Below are positions 38,924-51,408 of a stretch of 64,000 bases of DNA, in pieces. Numbering within the stretch: the first letter of the stretch is position 1; every line of letters starts with the position of its first letter. The stretch comes from Phylloscopus collybita (lineage: Eukaryota; Chordata; Aves; Passeriformes; Phylloscopidae), in assembly GCA_027886175.1 (NCBI GenBank), contig JAJNNQ010000023.1, positions 8,325,001-8,389,000 on the forward strand, written 5' to 3'. Under the pieces are notes generated by a model, which worked only from the letters and a program-made list of their open reading frames with translations, ran no database searches and was not told the origin of the DNA. Made by a program: the position numbers and the translations under genes.

Positions 38924-40940
38924 AAGGTGGATAGGTATGTGTGACCCATTCCTGCTTTCAGGGCTTTTGAAGGCTGGAATAGACTATTGAGATTTACCTT
39001 AGCATGGACTTGTTGAAGTCAAGTCAGAAAAGCAGTGATAAATTAAACAAATGACAATTTGGCTCAAAAAAGTGATCCCACCTCTTAGAGGGTTCTGGCT
39101 GATAAACAGGAATGATGTGTGTGTTTTCCTACTTTGTAGAGTCAGAACAAAGCAGGCTCTGCATGGATGCTGAAATTGCTTGCAGCAATATTTGCTGTAA
39201 TATGAATCCAAATAAGTGAAAAGACAAAGATTTCCATGAGGGTGACCAACTCATGGGGAAGAATCCCTTTCTCAGACACCTTAGAAATGCTTTTATAGCG
39301 GGGGAATTTCTGGGCATATGAAAAGTATCTGGGTAGTGCATTCCCTAGTGCTGTCAGGGTGTTGTTCAGAGCCCCCAAATAGCTTTTCCACAGCCAAATC
39401 CCAGCAATCCAGTGTCAGCAGTTCCAGAGAAGTACCTGGCAGAGGGAAGATATTGCTGACCCAAGTGCCACAATGATGCAGTAAAGGCTGTTCTTGTATT
39501 TCCTAAGCACAGTCTATAGGGTTTTCTTCGATTTCTTTTGTAGTGTGATTCTAAATCCAAGCAGAAGGCTTCAAAACTTATATTTCTGTCTTATTAGCAT
39601 TTGACTATAGCTTGCTCTTTGAAGACTTTAGTATGTGTAACTTCACATCCTGGAGAATATTAAGAGTACTGTCATGGGTCAAATCAATGTAAGTTGATAC
39701 TGCAAACCATTCAAAATCTTTTTTTCTTTAGTGACAACCTTTTTATGTACCAGTGCAATATGTAACTCTATGCCTGAGGTGGATCTGGGCTTTGTTTTGG
39801 AAGTAACTGAGAACTAGTGATAAATAGAGCTTACCATAAATTAAAACAGCTTCCCATAGATACAAACTGCTCGGAGTCTGGAGCACCATGTTCCCTTCAC
39901 TAGAGAATGAACTGCAGGAGTTAAGGAAATTGGAAGCTCAAAAGGAGGAGGAAAAGTCTCTCCATGCTGATATCAAACTCCAGTTCTTCAGATCATCTTT
40001 TAGGGAAAGGGGCAAGTCCCCCTCCTGTGTGTTAATGTGGGGCTCCTTCAGCTAAAACCAAGGTGTCAGCAGGAAACTGTATTTGCCCAGTGATGTTCCA
40101 GGTGTTGTATCCTTCTTTAGTCTTTATTCTTTATTCCAGCATCTGGTAAAACTGGATAATTATTTAATTTGCTGCTTATCTCAATGGGTAACCTAGGACA
40201 GATGTCCTCAAGCAAGTGCTATTGAGCAGAGCTGAAAATGCACAGCATTTCTCTAACATGTCTTTATCTTCAAAATGCTTTCAAGTAATAATTAAAATTT
40301 GCAAGGGAATGGAGAAAAACATCAGTGCAGCAGTTGTGTCGTGACTGACTGTGGGACTATGTCAACAGATGTCAGCCAAGTGCCACCAAAGGACTGTCCA
40401 GAGCAAAACTGCAGCTGCATATTTGTCACCTCCCTTGGAAGGCAGGGGAGGATTATTTTGGATGGAGGAAATGTCAGCCTTCTGGGTACTAATTGAACTT
40501 GATAACGGGGCTTCTGTGACATAAAGTTGAGAGAAATGTAGAAAATCTGAGTGCTGCTGTGCAAATTGCTGCAAATGGTGCTTGGGCAGGCTGCTGAAAT
40601 GTGTTAGTCAAGCTCAGCCAGGTTGCCTCTCCACCTTCTCTAAGGCTCTCTGCACCTTTTCACTGATGACTGACATGCTGAGGATGGATTTGCTCTCAGG
40701 TAATGAGACTGGCAATGGATTCTTGCACAGATGACTGACCCACTCTCTACAGCTTTAGGTGTAACCCCAACACCCTATGTCTGAGAGATGTCTTAAGAGT
40801 TTGTGCTTCCATGAGTAATAATCCAGCTGGTTTAGTTATCACTGTGTTGTTTTGAGCATGGCAGGCACCTCCTTGGGTTTCCCCATGTATGGACAGGCTG
40901 GACAGATAAGCCAAATCCAAAGATGTGAGTTTTAAGAGGA
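34451..40940. other. Non-genic stretch with poly-T tract
   Basis: About 6.5 kb without a recognisable gene. A 30-T homopolymer is at 38891-38920. No named repeat was identified. Confidence 0.45.
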
Positions 40941-41676
40941 CCTAGTACTGGGTCCTGGTTTTTGGGTGCAACAATTCCCTGCAGTGCTACAGGCTGGTGA
41001 TGGAACGGCTGGACAGTGCCCAGCCAGAAAGGGACCTGGGGGGACTGATGGGCAGCAGGCTGGACAAGAGCCAGCAGTGTGCCCAGGTGGCCAAGGCCAA
41101 TGGCACCTGACCTGTATCAGGAATGGTGTGGCCAGCAGGAGCAGGGAGGTCATTCTTCCCCTGTACTCGGCCACACCTCGAGTGTAGTATCCAGTTCTGA
41201 CCCCTTAGTTCAGGAAGGACAGTGAGGGGCTGGAGCGCGTCCAGAGGAGGCAACGAGGCTGATGAAGGGTCTGGACCACAAGTCCCATGAGGAGCAGCTG
41301 AAGTAGCTGGGGTTGTTTATTCTGGAGAAAAGGAGGCTCAGGAGAGACCTCATCACTCTCTGCAACTCCTGGACAGAAGGGTGCAGTCAGGTGAGGGTTG
41401 GGCTCTGCTCCCAGGGACAGAGCAAGAGGACACAGCCTCAAGCTGAGCCAGGGGAGGTTCAGGTTGGACATTAGGAAGAAATTCTTCACAGAATGAGTGA
41501 TTGGGCATTGGAATGGGCTGCCCAGGGAGGTGTCACTGTCCCTGGAGGTATTTAAGGACAGTTTGGATGTTGCACTCAGTGCCATAGGCTGGGTGACTGG
41601 GTGGTGTTGGGTCACAAGTTGGACTGGGTGATCTCAAAGGCCTTTTCCAACCTCATTCATTCTTGTGATTCTGTGA
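40941..41676 (+). mobile_element. CR1 LINE 3' end with ORF2 C-terminal remnant
   Basis: Second long CR1 3' end, co-linear with 30297-31067: GCAACAATTCCCTGCAG, CAGGAATGGTGTGGCCAGCA, GGAGAAAAGGAGGCTCAG, GGGCTGCCCAGGGAGG and a terminal GTGATTCTGTGA. The ORF2 C-terminus is broken by stops and deletions. It belongs to the same broad CR1 family as the 30-kb copy but has its own deletions. Confidence 0.92.
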
Positions 41677-43267
41677 AGGTAGAGGCATCAGCCTGGACTG
41701 TAGTGGATACAAGGGATACAAGCCTGTGCACTCAGGTAGGGGAAATGATGGCATTGAACTCTGCATATGCATTAGAGATTAAATGTCATCAAGTTTGGGT
41801 TGAGCAGCTTGAAAAGTCTGTGCATGTTTGTGCATGATAATTTTGACATGCACTAAACCTCTGGGGAGGAGGGAGTGCATCTGTTTGCTGCTGCTTTCAT
41901 GGTGACCCCATCATAACAGATAAGAATAGTTCATTGCATAAAAATAATTGGTGCAAAGGACTAGGATGTCTGTTTCTTGTAAAATACCCCCAAAGCATTA
42001 AAATAATTTTCTTTTGTATTATGATCAATTGCTACATATCCATGAGTATGAAGAATATCTGGCCACAAAATATTGCCATCTCTGCTGATCCAAAGCTATC
42101 TGAAATTCTACCTGAATGCATAATTATGAATCTGATATAAAATTAGGTTTAGACCATTTCCTGCTGACAATTAAAAAAAAAAAATCACAAGATATAGTAG
42201 CCAAGCAAACAACAAAAAACCTCCAAACAACCTCAACAAAAAGCCCAAACACACCTATAAACAAACCGAAACAAAAAAAACCAAACCAAACCACCATCAA
42301 AAAAAAAGAAACCCTAAATAGTTTTTATCAAGGTTGTTGTGTGAGGATGGAACATTTGGATTGTTTTGGGGTTTTTTATAGTTTAATTCTGTATAAAATC
42401 ATTTTAAATCCCTTCACAAACAGTTTTTAGAACATAAATGCAAATTACCAGCCAAATAATACATTTACACATTAAGAAGAAGATTAGAAGGTAATGAAAG
42501 TAAAACTGAGACTTCTGAGTGAGCTTATAAAAATATTCGGTAGATTATGTGTAATTCTGAGCTGCAATAGAACATATCTTTCCAGTGTTTAGATATTCAA
42601 ATCTCTAGTTAGGATTTTTTTTCTCTCTAATCTTCATTTTATGTGTACCAAAAATCTGAAAAAAGACATTTTCATCTCTAAATTTCAATCTGCAGAATAA
42701 ATGTGCACATACACACACCCCCTCACCCATCCCTAACCCATTCATTCTGTGCTTGCTCCATCTCCCAGGGGCACTCCCTTCCTGGAGTATGTCCTGAATA
42801 ATTTTCCCAATGTATCTTTGTAATGGACCATTATTCTGAGACCTTCAGCACTGGGAAAGAAATACATCCTCGTGCAGGGGGCTGGCTTGAGATTGATGTG
42901 CCTCTTAAATTCTGGAAATAGGCCTGAACTGTGCTGTTCTTCTGTCCAGCAGGGAATTGCATTTCCCAAAGCACAGACTCCTCCTCTTTGACACGGGAGT
43001 GTTACTGGAGAGCAGAACTCCAGCCTAGTGTAGCTCTCCTGTTGCATTTACCCCTCTGTGGTACATGACAGCTAGTCCAAGCCCCTAATTAATGTATCAA
43101 CTTGGATATGGTTTGACATCCCCGTGTGATCATATGCCTGCAGGTTCCATAGGTGTCAGGGTGGAGATGCATCACAGAGCCCCAAAGTATCTCCTGAAAT
43201 AGTTTGTGTAGGATGATTGGGGATTTCCCATTGACTAGGGTAAGTCCTTGGGGAATTGCTTGAGGCA
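41677..43267. other. Non-genic stretch
   Basis: No gene was recognised. 42172-42310 is A/C-rich low complexity (ACAAAAAACC-type units), similar in composition to the block at 43268. Confidence 0.5.
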
Positions 43268-43690
43268 AAAGAAAAAGAAAAAAAATGGAAGAAGTTAAAA
43301 AAAAACCTGAAAAAATTTAAACAAAACAAAAATACTCCAAACAAGCAAAAAAAAAAAAACCCCAAACCAAACCAACCAACCAAAAAACCCCAACCAAAAA
43401 CCCCACAACAACAAAAACAAACAAACAACTACCCCCTCCAAAAACCCCAGCCCCCACTCAAAAAAACCCCCAAAAAACCCCCCAAACCCCAAAAAAGCCC
43501 CCAAAAAACCCAAACACCCCCCCAAAAAAAAAAACCAACAACACACCCACCAAAACAAACAAAACAAAACAAAACAAACAAAACAAAACAAAACAAAACA
43601 AAAAACAAAAACAAAAACAAAAACAAAAACAAAAACAAAAACAAAAACAAAAACAAAAACAAAAACAAAAACAAAAAAAAAAAACCAAAC
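43268..43690. repeat. A/C-rich simple repeat with C-runs and (CAAAAA)n
   Basis: A block almost free of G and T on the plus strand. 43432-43523 has nine C runs of three to seven bases separated by A-rich spacers. 43557-43602 has CAAAA units, and about 43603-43675 is a (CAAAAA)n array of roughly twelve copies. Long open frames on both strands here (Lys/Asn/Pro-rich or Phe/Val-rich) are artefacts of composition. The minus strand is G-run rich and could form G-quadruplexes. Confidence 0.9.
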
Positions 43691-46600
43691 AGAAAAAAAA
43701 TGCCAGACCTCAAAAGTTTGACATGGCATTCTCTGGTACTCTCTCGAGAGAGAGCCTGCCATCTGAATTCAAATTTCTTTATGAACAGAATGCTGTAGGT
43801 TGTTTCAGGCTGTAGCTCAGCACATATTTACGTGCAAGTTGGACAATTGGGAGACCTGAGCGCAGCAGTGAAGGGGAGAGAGCAGCTGGGTGGACATGCT
43901 GAGAGGTTCCTACGGCTGGGACTGCATTAAATATTAAGTTCTGTTTACGGCTAACAGCTGCAGCACATCAGAACCACCCACACTTCTATGCATGCAATGC
44001 TGTTTTTACTGCAGAGTCTAAGTACAGGAATCAAGAAAATTAGCAGAAAATTCATTCAAACTATGTAATGTTCAATAATGTGGCAAATCACATGTATTTA
44101 GGCTAGATTTAGATTTGGTGTCATTGGGCTTGTCTGTCTCTCCCTAAACTCTTACTACAGTTAAAAAACTGTTCAAAGCAGTTTGGGGCTGTTTGGCAGT
44201 GGTTTGGTTCATATAGCTATAGAACTCCATTCTTGGAAAGCATTACTTTTCAAATTATCCTATAACCATCCCCTGTTGAGGTAATGACATGTTTGGGCAT
44301 CACAATATTGAATTGTAGCATAACATTTCTTTAATATTGCAAGAGAAATATCAGCATGGGCTGAGGCCACCAATTTCTGTCAAGGTTGAGCAGCCTGAGA
44401 AGTTGCTGCTGAATCAGGATTCCCGGGAGGTGTGAGGGCTGGATTTGCTTCTGTTGTTGCAGAGTCTCTTAAAAAGTCTGCAGTTAATTTCCATTGGTAC
44501 CTTATTGCTTCGAATATCTTCTGAGCTTAAACATTTGCACCAAATTCTATGGCCTTTCTTCAGAAATTGTTCTGCCTTTTGCGTTTGTCAGGTTTTGTTG
44601 GACATTTCTGTGTGTGTTTAAAGGAATAATTTCAGTGTAGAATTCCTCCTGAAGCAGCAGAAAAATATTTACAAAGCAATCCCTTTGAATGCAAATGGAT
44701 AATTCTTATTTCCTACCATATGCTGAATCCACACCTTTTTCTGACACAGGAGTATTGGCACATTGGAGCTGAAAACATGGATGCAACTTCCCAGGATGTC
44801 ACTTATCCCTCCACCCCTTTTCCTTTCCAGTCAAAAGAGATAAATCAAGTTATTGAATTAAACTGGGAGGGCTGGTGCTGGTTTATGTTGTTGTTGTGTT
44901 CTGACAGCAGCAGTTTCTTTTTACTTTCCCACTTCCAGAGAGGTAAAACCTCACTATTGAGCTACAAAGCTTTTCCTGGCCAATATGTTCTGTCTGAGGG
45001 CTCATGAGGCCATCAGAGACTTTCTATTGCAGGTCTCTGGCAGGGACATCATTCCTACCAGGGGGCTCCTCAGGCAGTCTGTGTCCAGGATAAAAACCAA
45101 TAGCATTGTCCCTGGTTTAAGCAGTTTCCACAGTGGCACAGACTATTTCTGGGTGGCTCATTGGCAAATGAACAACATATTTTGATCAGTTCTCCCTGGT
45201 TGCCATCACGTGGGGTTTGCAGTGGGTGTGGGAGCCACATTATCTGCTGCAATGACAGACTGCAATTATCCTAACCAGGCCTGCTAACCAATGCTAACAT
45301 TCTGTCTTCTGGCTCTGCAGCTCTCTGGGCTCTATGAGAGCCATTATATCTCAATGTTATAGTTCAGTGCCATGTTCTGGAACAGGGCTGAGTGACACAA
45401 CTCAGATCAAAGTGCCCAAAAAGAAGAGGGTTAGGGGAATGGAAGCTTGTCACAGTTTTAGAACTCAGCAAATAGAGACTGAGGCTTTTCAGTGATTTGG
45501 TGATTCAGCTTATGCTGCTCTTTCTTTTATTTGTTTCAGTTTATATGATGTTTGTGTTTTAGGAAGATGTTTAGTCTTTACTCTGCTCTTCAAAGTTTTA
45601 AACTTAGGCTGTGTGGCTCATGTTCAGCAATATAATGCTCTTCCTGTCTGAAAAAACATGACCCCTGTAACTGATTTACAGGAGGAGAAGCTTATGGAAA
45701 ATGTATTTTAGAATTTACCTTTAGAAAACTGTGAAATATCTAATTATTACGGACTTTTTGGAACACAGTGCAAAATAAAAAGAATGAAAATAGTAAACGA
45801 TCCCACAGCATGGTGGAAAGATTGGAGGGAAATAATCATGAGCAGCAGAAATTTGTTTAAAGACCTAAATGATTTCTAATGAATAGTCCTTTGTGGTAAT
45901 TTGGTTGTACAAAGTGTAGGGGCGGGAGCCTTGTCATGCTGTTCTGACAAAATGCAATAAAGGACTTGGATTATTTTTGCATCCACTGTGGGAATAATTA
46001 TATTAAAACTCTAGCAAGAATTTTGCAAATATTAAATTAGAAATTATCAAAACGCTCCAGTCAGACAGGAAATTATTATCAACTCAAGAAATTTCCAGGT
46101 TAAATAACTTGAAAGTAAATAAAAAATCAAGGGTCAGACCAGATTTATTATAGCAAAAATGAGAAAGCAAAAAACATTTGGAGCTGCAGTGGAGCTCCTG
46201 ACGCTGAACTTCTGTGCTGTCTGGAAGCTTTGGGCTGGATGGTAACTTGGTTCCCAAGACACATCCTCAGGAAAGGGCATAAAGACAATGTCAGCTCAGT
46301 TGTCAGGGGAATGGAGCTGCTGGTGCACAGCAGAATTTTCTCAAGTGTTTTTTTTCAGGGCAAGACAACAGAACAGCAAAAACTCCTCATAGATACAGCA
46401 CTGGTATGGACTTCACCATGCCATGGGTGCATGGGTTGGGCCCCGTTTCTGCAATCCCACATTGTGGTGCAGTTGCAGACCTGCTTCTCTGTTAGGACTT
46501 ACACTGTAAGATCTGGTGAGATTTATCCACAGGGATTTGGTTTTTGCAGCAGAGATGCACAGACTTTCCTGCCTCTTGGGGAAGCCCAGTGGCAGCACTG

Positions 46601-48953
46601 GGTGTCAATGAGCAGGTTACCAGAGTCTCTTGCAAAGCTATCCAGTGTTAATCTTGTTGGATGTATCTGTATTTAGAATTAATTGTTCCTGCTGATACTG
46701 GCTCACATAAGAACTATGTTTGTGTACCTACTCATTTGCATGTTAATGGAGTTCTCCAGGGCTTTTCCTTGATCTTTAACAAGAAGAAAGCCTGGCTAAT
46801 TGAAATTTATTTGAAAAGGGTTTATTTGCCTCTTGGGCTGGGGCAGTAGACTACAACGGCGGAGGAAGGCTGCAATGGTCATGTTAGCAGAGTGAGATTT
46901 TAATGCCTGAGCATTCCTGCGCTGTCAGGATAAACTGATAGAGGCAGTGAAGAGACTGATCCTTTTCCTGCTAACCACCCTAAATTGGTTTGGGTCCAGC
47001 CTGTTGCAGTGGCTGTGTCCCAGCTGCTGAGCTGGGAGCTCTTGTTTACAGGAACAAAGGACGGGCATGTAAAGCTTTTCATGTCCTTTTAAACACTTCT
47101 AACTGTTGCATCTGGCTTCAGAGTGTAGCAGTGACAGCCCACAAAGACCTGTCCCAGTCACCACCACTAACCCCTGACCATCTGGACTATCCTTAAACGC
47201 CACACATCACATCCTAGCTTTGTTTATCCCAGCAGCTTTGGTTTTCCAAACCCCTTATTCCACTGTCAGTGGAGCAAGACTCTTCTGCCTCCAGTCTTAG
47301 GGTCTTAGCAAGCAACCTCCTGCTTTGTGTGTGCCCCTTGTCCAGTGGAGCTGCTGAGGTGTGGCAGTTGCTGTAGCAGATCAAGGTACTCTGGGAATTA
47401 CCTCCAGCCTGAGAACGTTGTGATGGCTCAGTTCATCAGCTGCCTCCTTGGCCAGCACCATCAGTCACTCTGGAGCTGGAGGTCAGGATTTCAGCGTGGA
47501 AATAACATTTTGGATGAATGATGATGATTATTTGCTGGGGGAAGGGTTGTATGTTTTTATTGCTCATCCTCTGTGACCTGTGTTTCTATCTAACTGCATG
47601 AGAGCTGTCCTGGTGTGCATCTTCTGGGGTGCTTTGGTTTTAACTCAAATACTGGAGTTTCTTTCTGTGTAGTTAGTCACCACAAAACACTGCAGGGGAT
47701 GATTAACACTTCTCTAATCTCTGTGTTTTAGAACATGTCTATGATTTGGTGGTCTCAGTCCATTTCTTTCCAAATATTTAATTGCTGGGTCTTATGTTGA
47801 GGTTTTTGATTATGAAGAGTTCATTAGAAAGCAGACAGCACATTTCCTAGTACAGAACAGGGTATAATCACAGCTGAAGCACAAATAGAATGAACACAAA
47901 TGAAGCTATAGCTTTAGCTTGCTTATAGACTCATTAACTCTGAATAACTTCACACTCCAGAGTAGTTTTTCCTGCTTATGTGTAGTAAGAATGGGCTACC
48001 ATGCTGCTGTGACCAAAGTCCAACTGGATTTTGTCCTTCTGTTCTGAGGCAGAGCTGATGGATGTCTTGAAGAAAGCACAGCTACCTGTGATCTCCCAGG
48101 GCAGGGAAATACAAATGTAACAAAGAGAGGACAAGACTGCCAAAGGAGGCCAGAATTTGGAGGGATGCCTGGATGCCAGGTGGCCTGGGGGTGTAGAGGT
48201 GTGCTGGTGACAGTTTTCTATGGGGCAGAGGAGGAGTGGGTGAGGTCTGTTCTCAAGGCAGCCCTTGTGTTCTGATTAACAGATCTGATTAACCATTTAG
48301 CAGCAAATGGCAACCAGAGCTGCTTGTAGCATCCAAGCACCTTTCCTGAGGAATAATTTAGAATCTTCTTGGTTTTGAAGACTGGGAGTTCAGGGTAGGA
48401 TTGGATGATACCAGCCTTCCATGGTTTGTATCCCTCCCTATCTCCTGAGACGGTGAGTCACTGATTTTATTTCTACAGTAGAGATAAAGGTGCAAAGGCT
48501 CTACCAGAGTGCACAGGTCTGGAATTTTCAGGAGCTTTTTGTAAAAGCAATGGAAAGCTGTAAAGGACTGGGAGTCACTTGGTTGGCCACATATCTCTGG
48601 AAAGGGAAAAGAAGACCCCCGTATATGGGGTTTGTGCCTTACATGAATGTAATTGGTGTATTCAGCAAATTGATGTCATTTGTGGGTGCTTTTGTGGCTA
48701 TTTATAATCTCCTCTTTTGATTGTCCTTGAACAAATATGAGTTTTTGTATCTAATTTATTAACCTTTAACATGCTTAGAGCAAATGATGAAACAGGTCAC
48801 CTTTCCTTTCTGCTTTTTATGAATTCTTCCTATTTACAAACAAGAAATTATTTAAGTGCATGCATATTACCTTGTATGTAAAGGGGTTTTTCCTTGTCCC
48901 TTTCTTATTTTGCCTTAGATTTCTCCAATTTTCTTCTGTACAAAGTTCCTTAT
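43691..48953. other. Non-genic stretch
   Basis: About 5.3 kb of AT-rich sequence with only short open frames lacking recognisable domains. No named repeat was identified. Confidence 0.45.
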
Positions 48954-49460
48954 TGTAAGTGTAGAAGAAAGGAGTACAGGCGACCTCACCCCTGATAAAT
49001 CAGTTTTACTAATTACCAGAGAAGAGGATCAGCCTTGCCCTTAATGGGTTGCAGCTGTAACTAATAAAGATAAGTGTGTTAAAAGGGGTGGGTTAGCCCT
49101 TCAGAGGGAGGGTGTTGGAGGAGTCTCTGGAAGTAGATGAGGCCTGAGGAAGAAAGAATGATCCAGAGAAACCCAAAGTAGATAGAAATAAGGAATAGAG
49201 TTGCTGCTGTAAAAGATCTGCTGTGGCGTCAGTCTGGGTCTGATGGAGTTAGAGCCTGCAGTCATTGTCAAGCTAGGTAAAAGTCTGGGGTCAGAGACAG
49301 CAAGGAAATAACCTGCAGTCAGAGTCTGCAGTTGGACCCTACACTGGGCACTTGCTGCAACCAGAGTCATGAATAGTTGGAGTCAGGATAACTGAATTGT
49401 AACAAGGAATAAACCAGGACCCTTTTCATGTTGTTAAATGGGAATCTGTGTCTTGGCTCA
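48954..49460 (+). mobile_element. Tentative solo LTR
   Basis: LTR-like layout: possible TGTAAGTG start, TATA-like GTTAAAAGGGG near 49079, AATAAA at 49408-49413 and a possible ...GGCTCA end at 49460. No target duplication or second copy was found, so both ends and the identity are uncertain. Confidence 0.35.
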
Positions 49461-49699
49461 TTTCTACCCCTAATGAGAGGTCTGCTGCAACACCTTATAT
49501 GTGTTTCCAGCATTGAATGCCACAAGTACTGCTTAAGGAAAACTGCAAATTCCTTGGTAAGTGTTTCCATTTGTAATCTGGACATTTTTGATGCACATCT
49601 CCTCCTGTGTCTGTTCAAGGACTATTATCTGTTATGAATGAAGAGGGGAGAGCATAGACAAGTCCTGCCTTTAACTCAGATTTCTGGCAGTAGCTGTGT

Positions 49700-50320
49700 T
49701 TGGGGTGGCCTGCACCCCAGGTTGTTCTCGCTCACAGGTTCTTAAGAATAACTGACCAGCCCTATTACAACATGAGCTATTTATTGGGTAGGCCAAGGAA
49801 ATAGACATAAGATTCTAAACAGATTGCTTAGTACCAAAGGAACACTACCAGTAGGTAACACACAGTGCACGGTTAAGGTACCCATATTGCACCCAGCAAA
49901 GAAAGAGTATAGATTAGGATTCAATGTAACTTACTGCTGGATTAATGATGGGGTACAGATCCAATTCTTCCTCTCAATTCCCTGGAAGAGTATCCACAGA
50001 ATTCATGTCCAAATTCATGGGAGAAGTCCCTGCAATTTCCAGGGTGTGTATAGGGGTCTTCTACCTCCATGGAATTTTGTGTCACTTTTATAGATGTAAA
50101 AGTAGTATTTTCAGTTAGAAATCACTGGCTTATCTCTCCACAGCTGTCCTCATGCCCTGTTGTTTGTTGGGAGTTCTACTCCTGGTGCCAGAAGAAGAAA
50201 TAACTACCTGGCTCATGACAACAGGCTGGCCTGGGTTACCTCATCACTTCATGTGTGGGGAGAGAATGTCCAGGGCTGTCACACCAGCTGCAGGTAAGCT
50301 CTTCTGTGGTAGGGGGAAAG
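49700..50320 (-). mobile_element. Tentative solo LTR, minus orientation
   Basis: In minus sense a CTATAAAAG TATA box lies at 50085-50093 and AATAAA at 49780-49785, about 300 nt downstream, as in an LTR. Sequence near 49711 (TGCACCCC on the plus strand) may be one end. Boundaries and target duplication could not be fixed. Confidence 0.42.
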
Positions 50321-50664
50321 TCCTACCATGTTATTTCACAAGTGATGTTATAGATGGGAAGAAAGTTTTAAATTAAAAAAAAAAAAAAAAAAAAAAGAGG
50401 TTGTATGAAATTCAAAAGCAAGGAGTTAAATTCTATGTCAGCTTCTTGGTTTGACCTTGTAAATACAGCATTATTGCTCACAAATAATGATAAATCAGGG
50501 TCATCCGTCTGATGGAATCTGAACTGTTACTTGAGAAAATATTAGATGCAACATCGTTTGGATTTTTTCAGAAGGTTCATGGTATAAAGAGCAAAAAAGG
50601 AGTTTGCATCTGGAATGGCACCATCTGTGTCTCATACTGAGCTAATTACGGAGTAACTTGATTG
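50321..50664. other. Short non-genic flank with poly-A run
   Basis: Holds a 22-A homopolymer (50375-50396) and otherwise unremarkable DNA up to the provirus target site. Confidence 0.5.
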
Positions 50665-50668
50665 CTCT
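50665..50668. other. Target site duplication CTCT (left)
   Basis: CTCT directly before the left LTR is matched by CTCT at 60932-60935 directly after the right LTR. A 4-bp duplication is typical of gammaretroviral integration. Confidence 0.85.
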
Positions 50669-51370
50669 TGATTTATTAAAAACAGGAGTATCGATCTAAT
50701 ACCGATATCCAACTGAGACGGACAAAAACTCTCTAACAGTTTGAAGTTAGAAAGTGTATGTTTATTGCAGCGCTGGGCAGCATGTGGGATAGTTCCCCAA
50801 AGGCATACCGCACTTTACAGAAAATCACAAAGCTATTTTATTTACAAAACTGTTGAATATCTAAATTACAAATACATATTCATCACTTTGGTACATCTTA
50901 TTCTCCGCTTTGTATGGTAATTAGCAAAAAACCAATTAAGCATGCGTAGTTTGTCTTTTGAAATGGGTCGGTGGTCTCATTTAAGAGGAGTGGGTTTAAA
51001 GTGAGGAAGTAAAATGACTCTTCATCGCTCTGAACTTTTTACCTTTTCAATGCAAATGGTGACAAATGATTGTTGGTAGAATTCTTATTTCTTTAGGTAC
51101 AGTGACTTTCAATAAGTTTTGGGATTGGGGAGTCTCTGTAATTGTCTTGTGTCCCTAAACTTATTTATCAGGTTCTCTATTTATTGTTTCAAGCACAGCT
51201 AAGCAAACATAAGGTTGACAAGCAATCAGTTATTTGGAAAAAGTTAACTCAAGCTTAGTCTTTTTTAGCTAACTACAAAGCTCTTAATTAACTTCGACAA
51301 CTATAAGGCTTATTTCTAACTAAAATCTTAATTTCTTTAAAATTCTATATTCTTTAAAATCTATGTCTCA
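50669..51370 (-). repeat. 3' LTR of the class I provirus
   Basis: TG...CA ends, 702 bp, co-linear with 60230-60931. In element sense AATAAA lies at 50761-50766 and another AATAAA near the very end (about 50671-50677). A TAAAATAG TATA-like sequence lies upstream around 50836. The U3 is AT-rich. Confidence 0.95.
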
Positions 51371-51385
51371 TTCCCCACTTCTTCT
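51371..51385 (-). other. Polypurine tract of the class I provirus
   Basis: In element sense AGAAGAAGTGGGGAA directly precedes the 3' LTR TGAGACA. It is a purine-only stretch apart from one T, in the position of the plus-strand primer. Confidence 0.85.
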
Positions 51386-51408
51386 ATGAGATGAGTAAAT
51401 TCTTTTAC

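Noticed and set aside
43256..43798. 180-codon open frame on plus and overlapping 155-codon frame on minus
   Set aside because: Pure products of A/C-rich simple repeats (Lys/Asn/Pro or Phe/Val strings); no real protein features.
46230..46676. 148-codon plus-strand open frame
   Set aside because: No domain or family recognised; an isolated frame in non-genic DNA.
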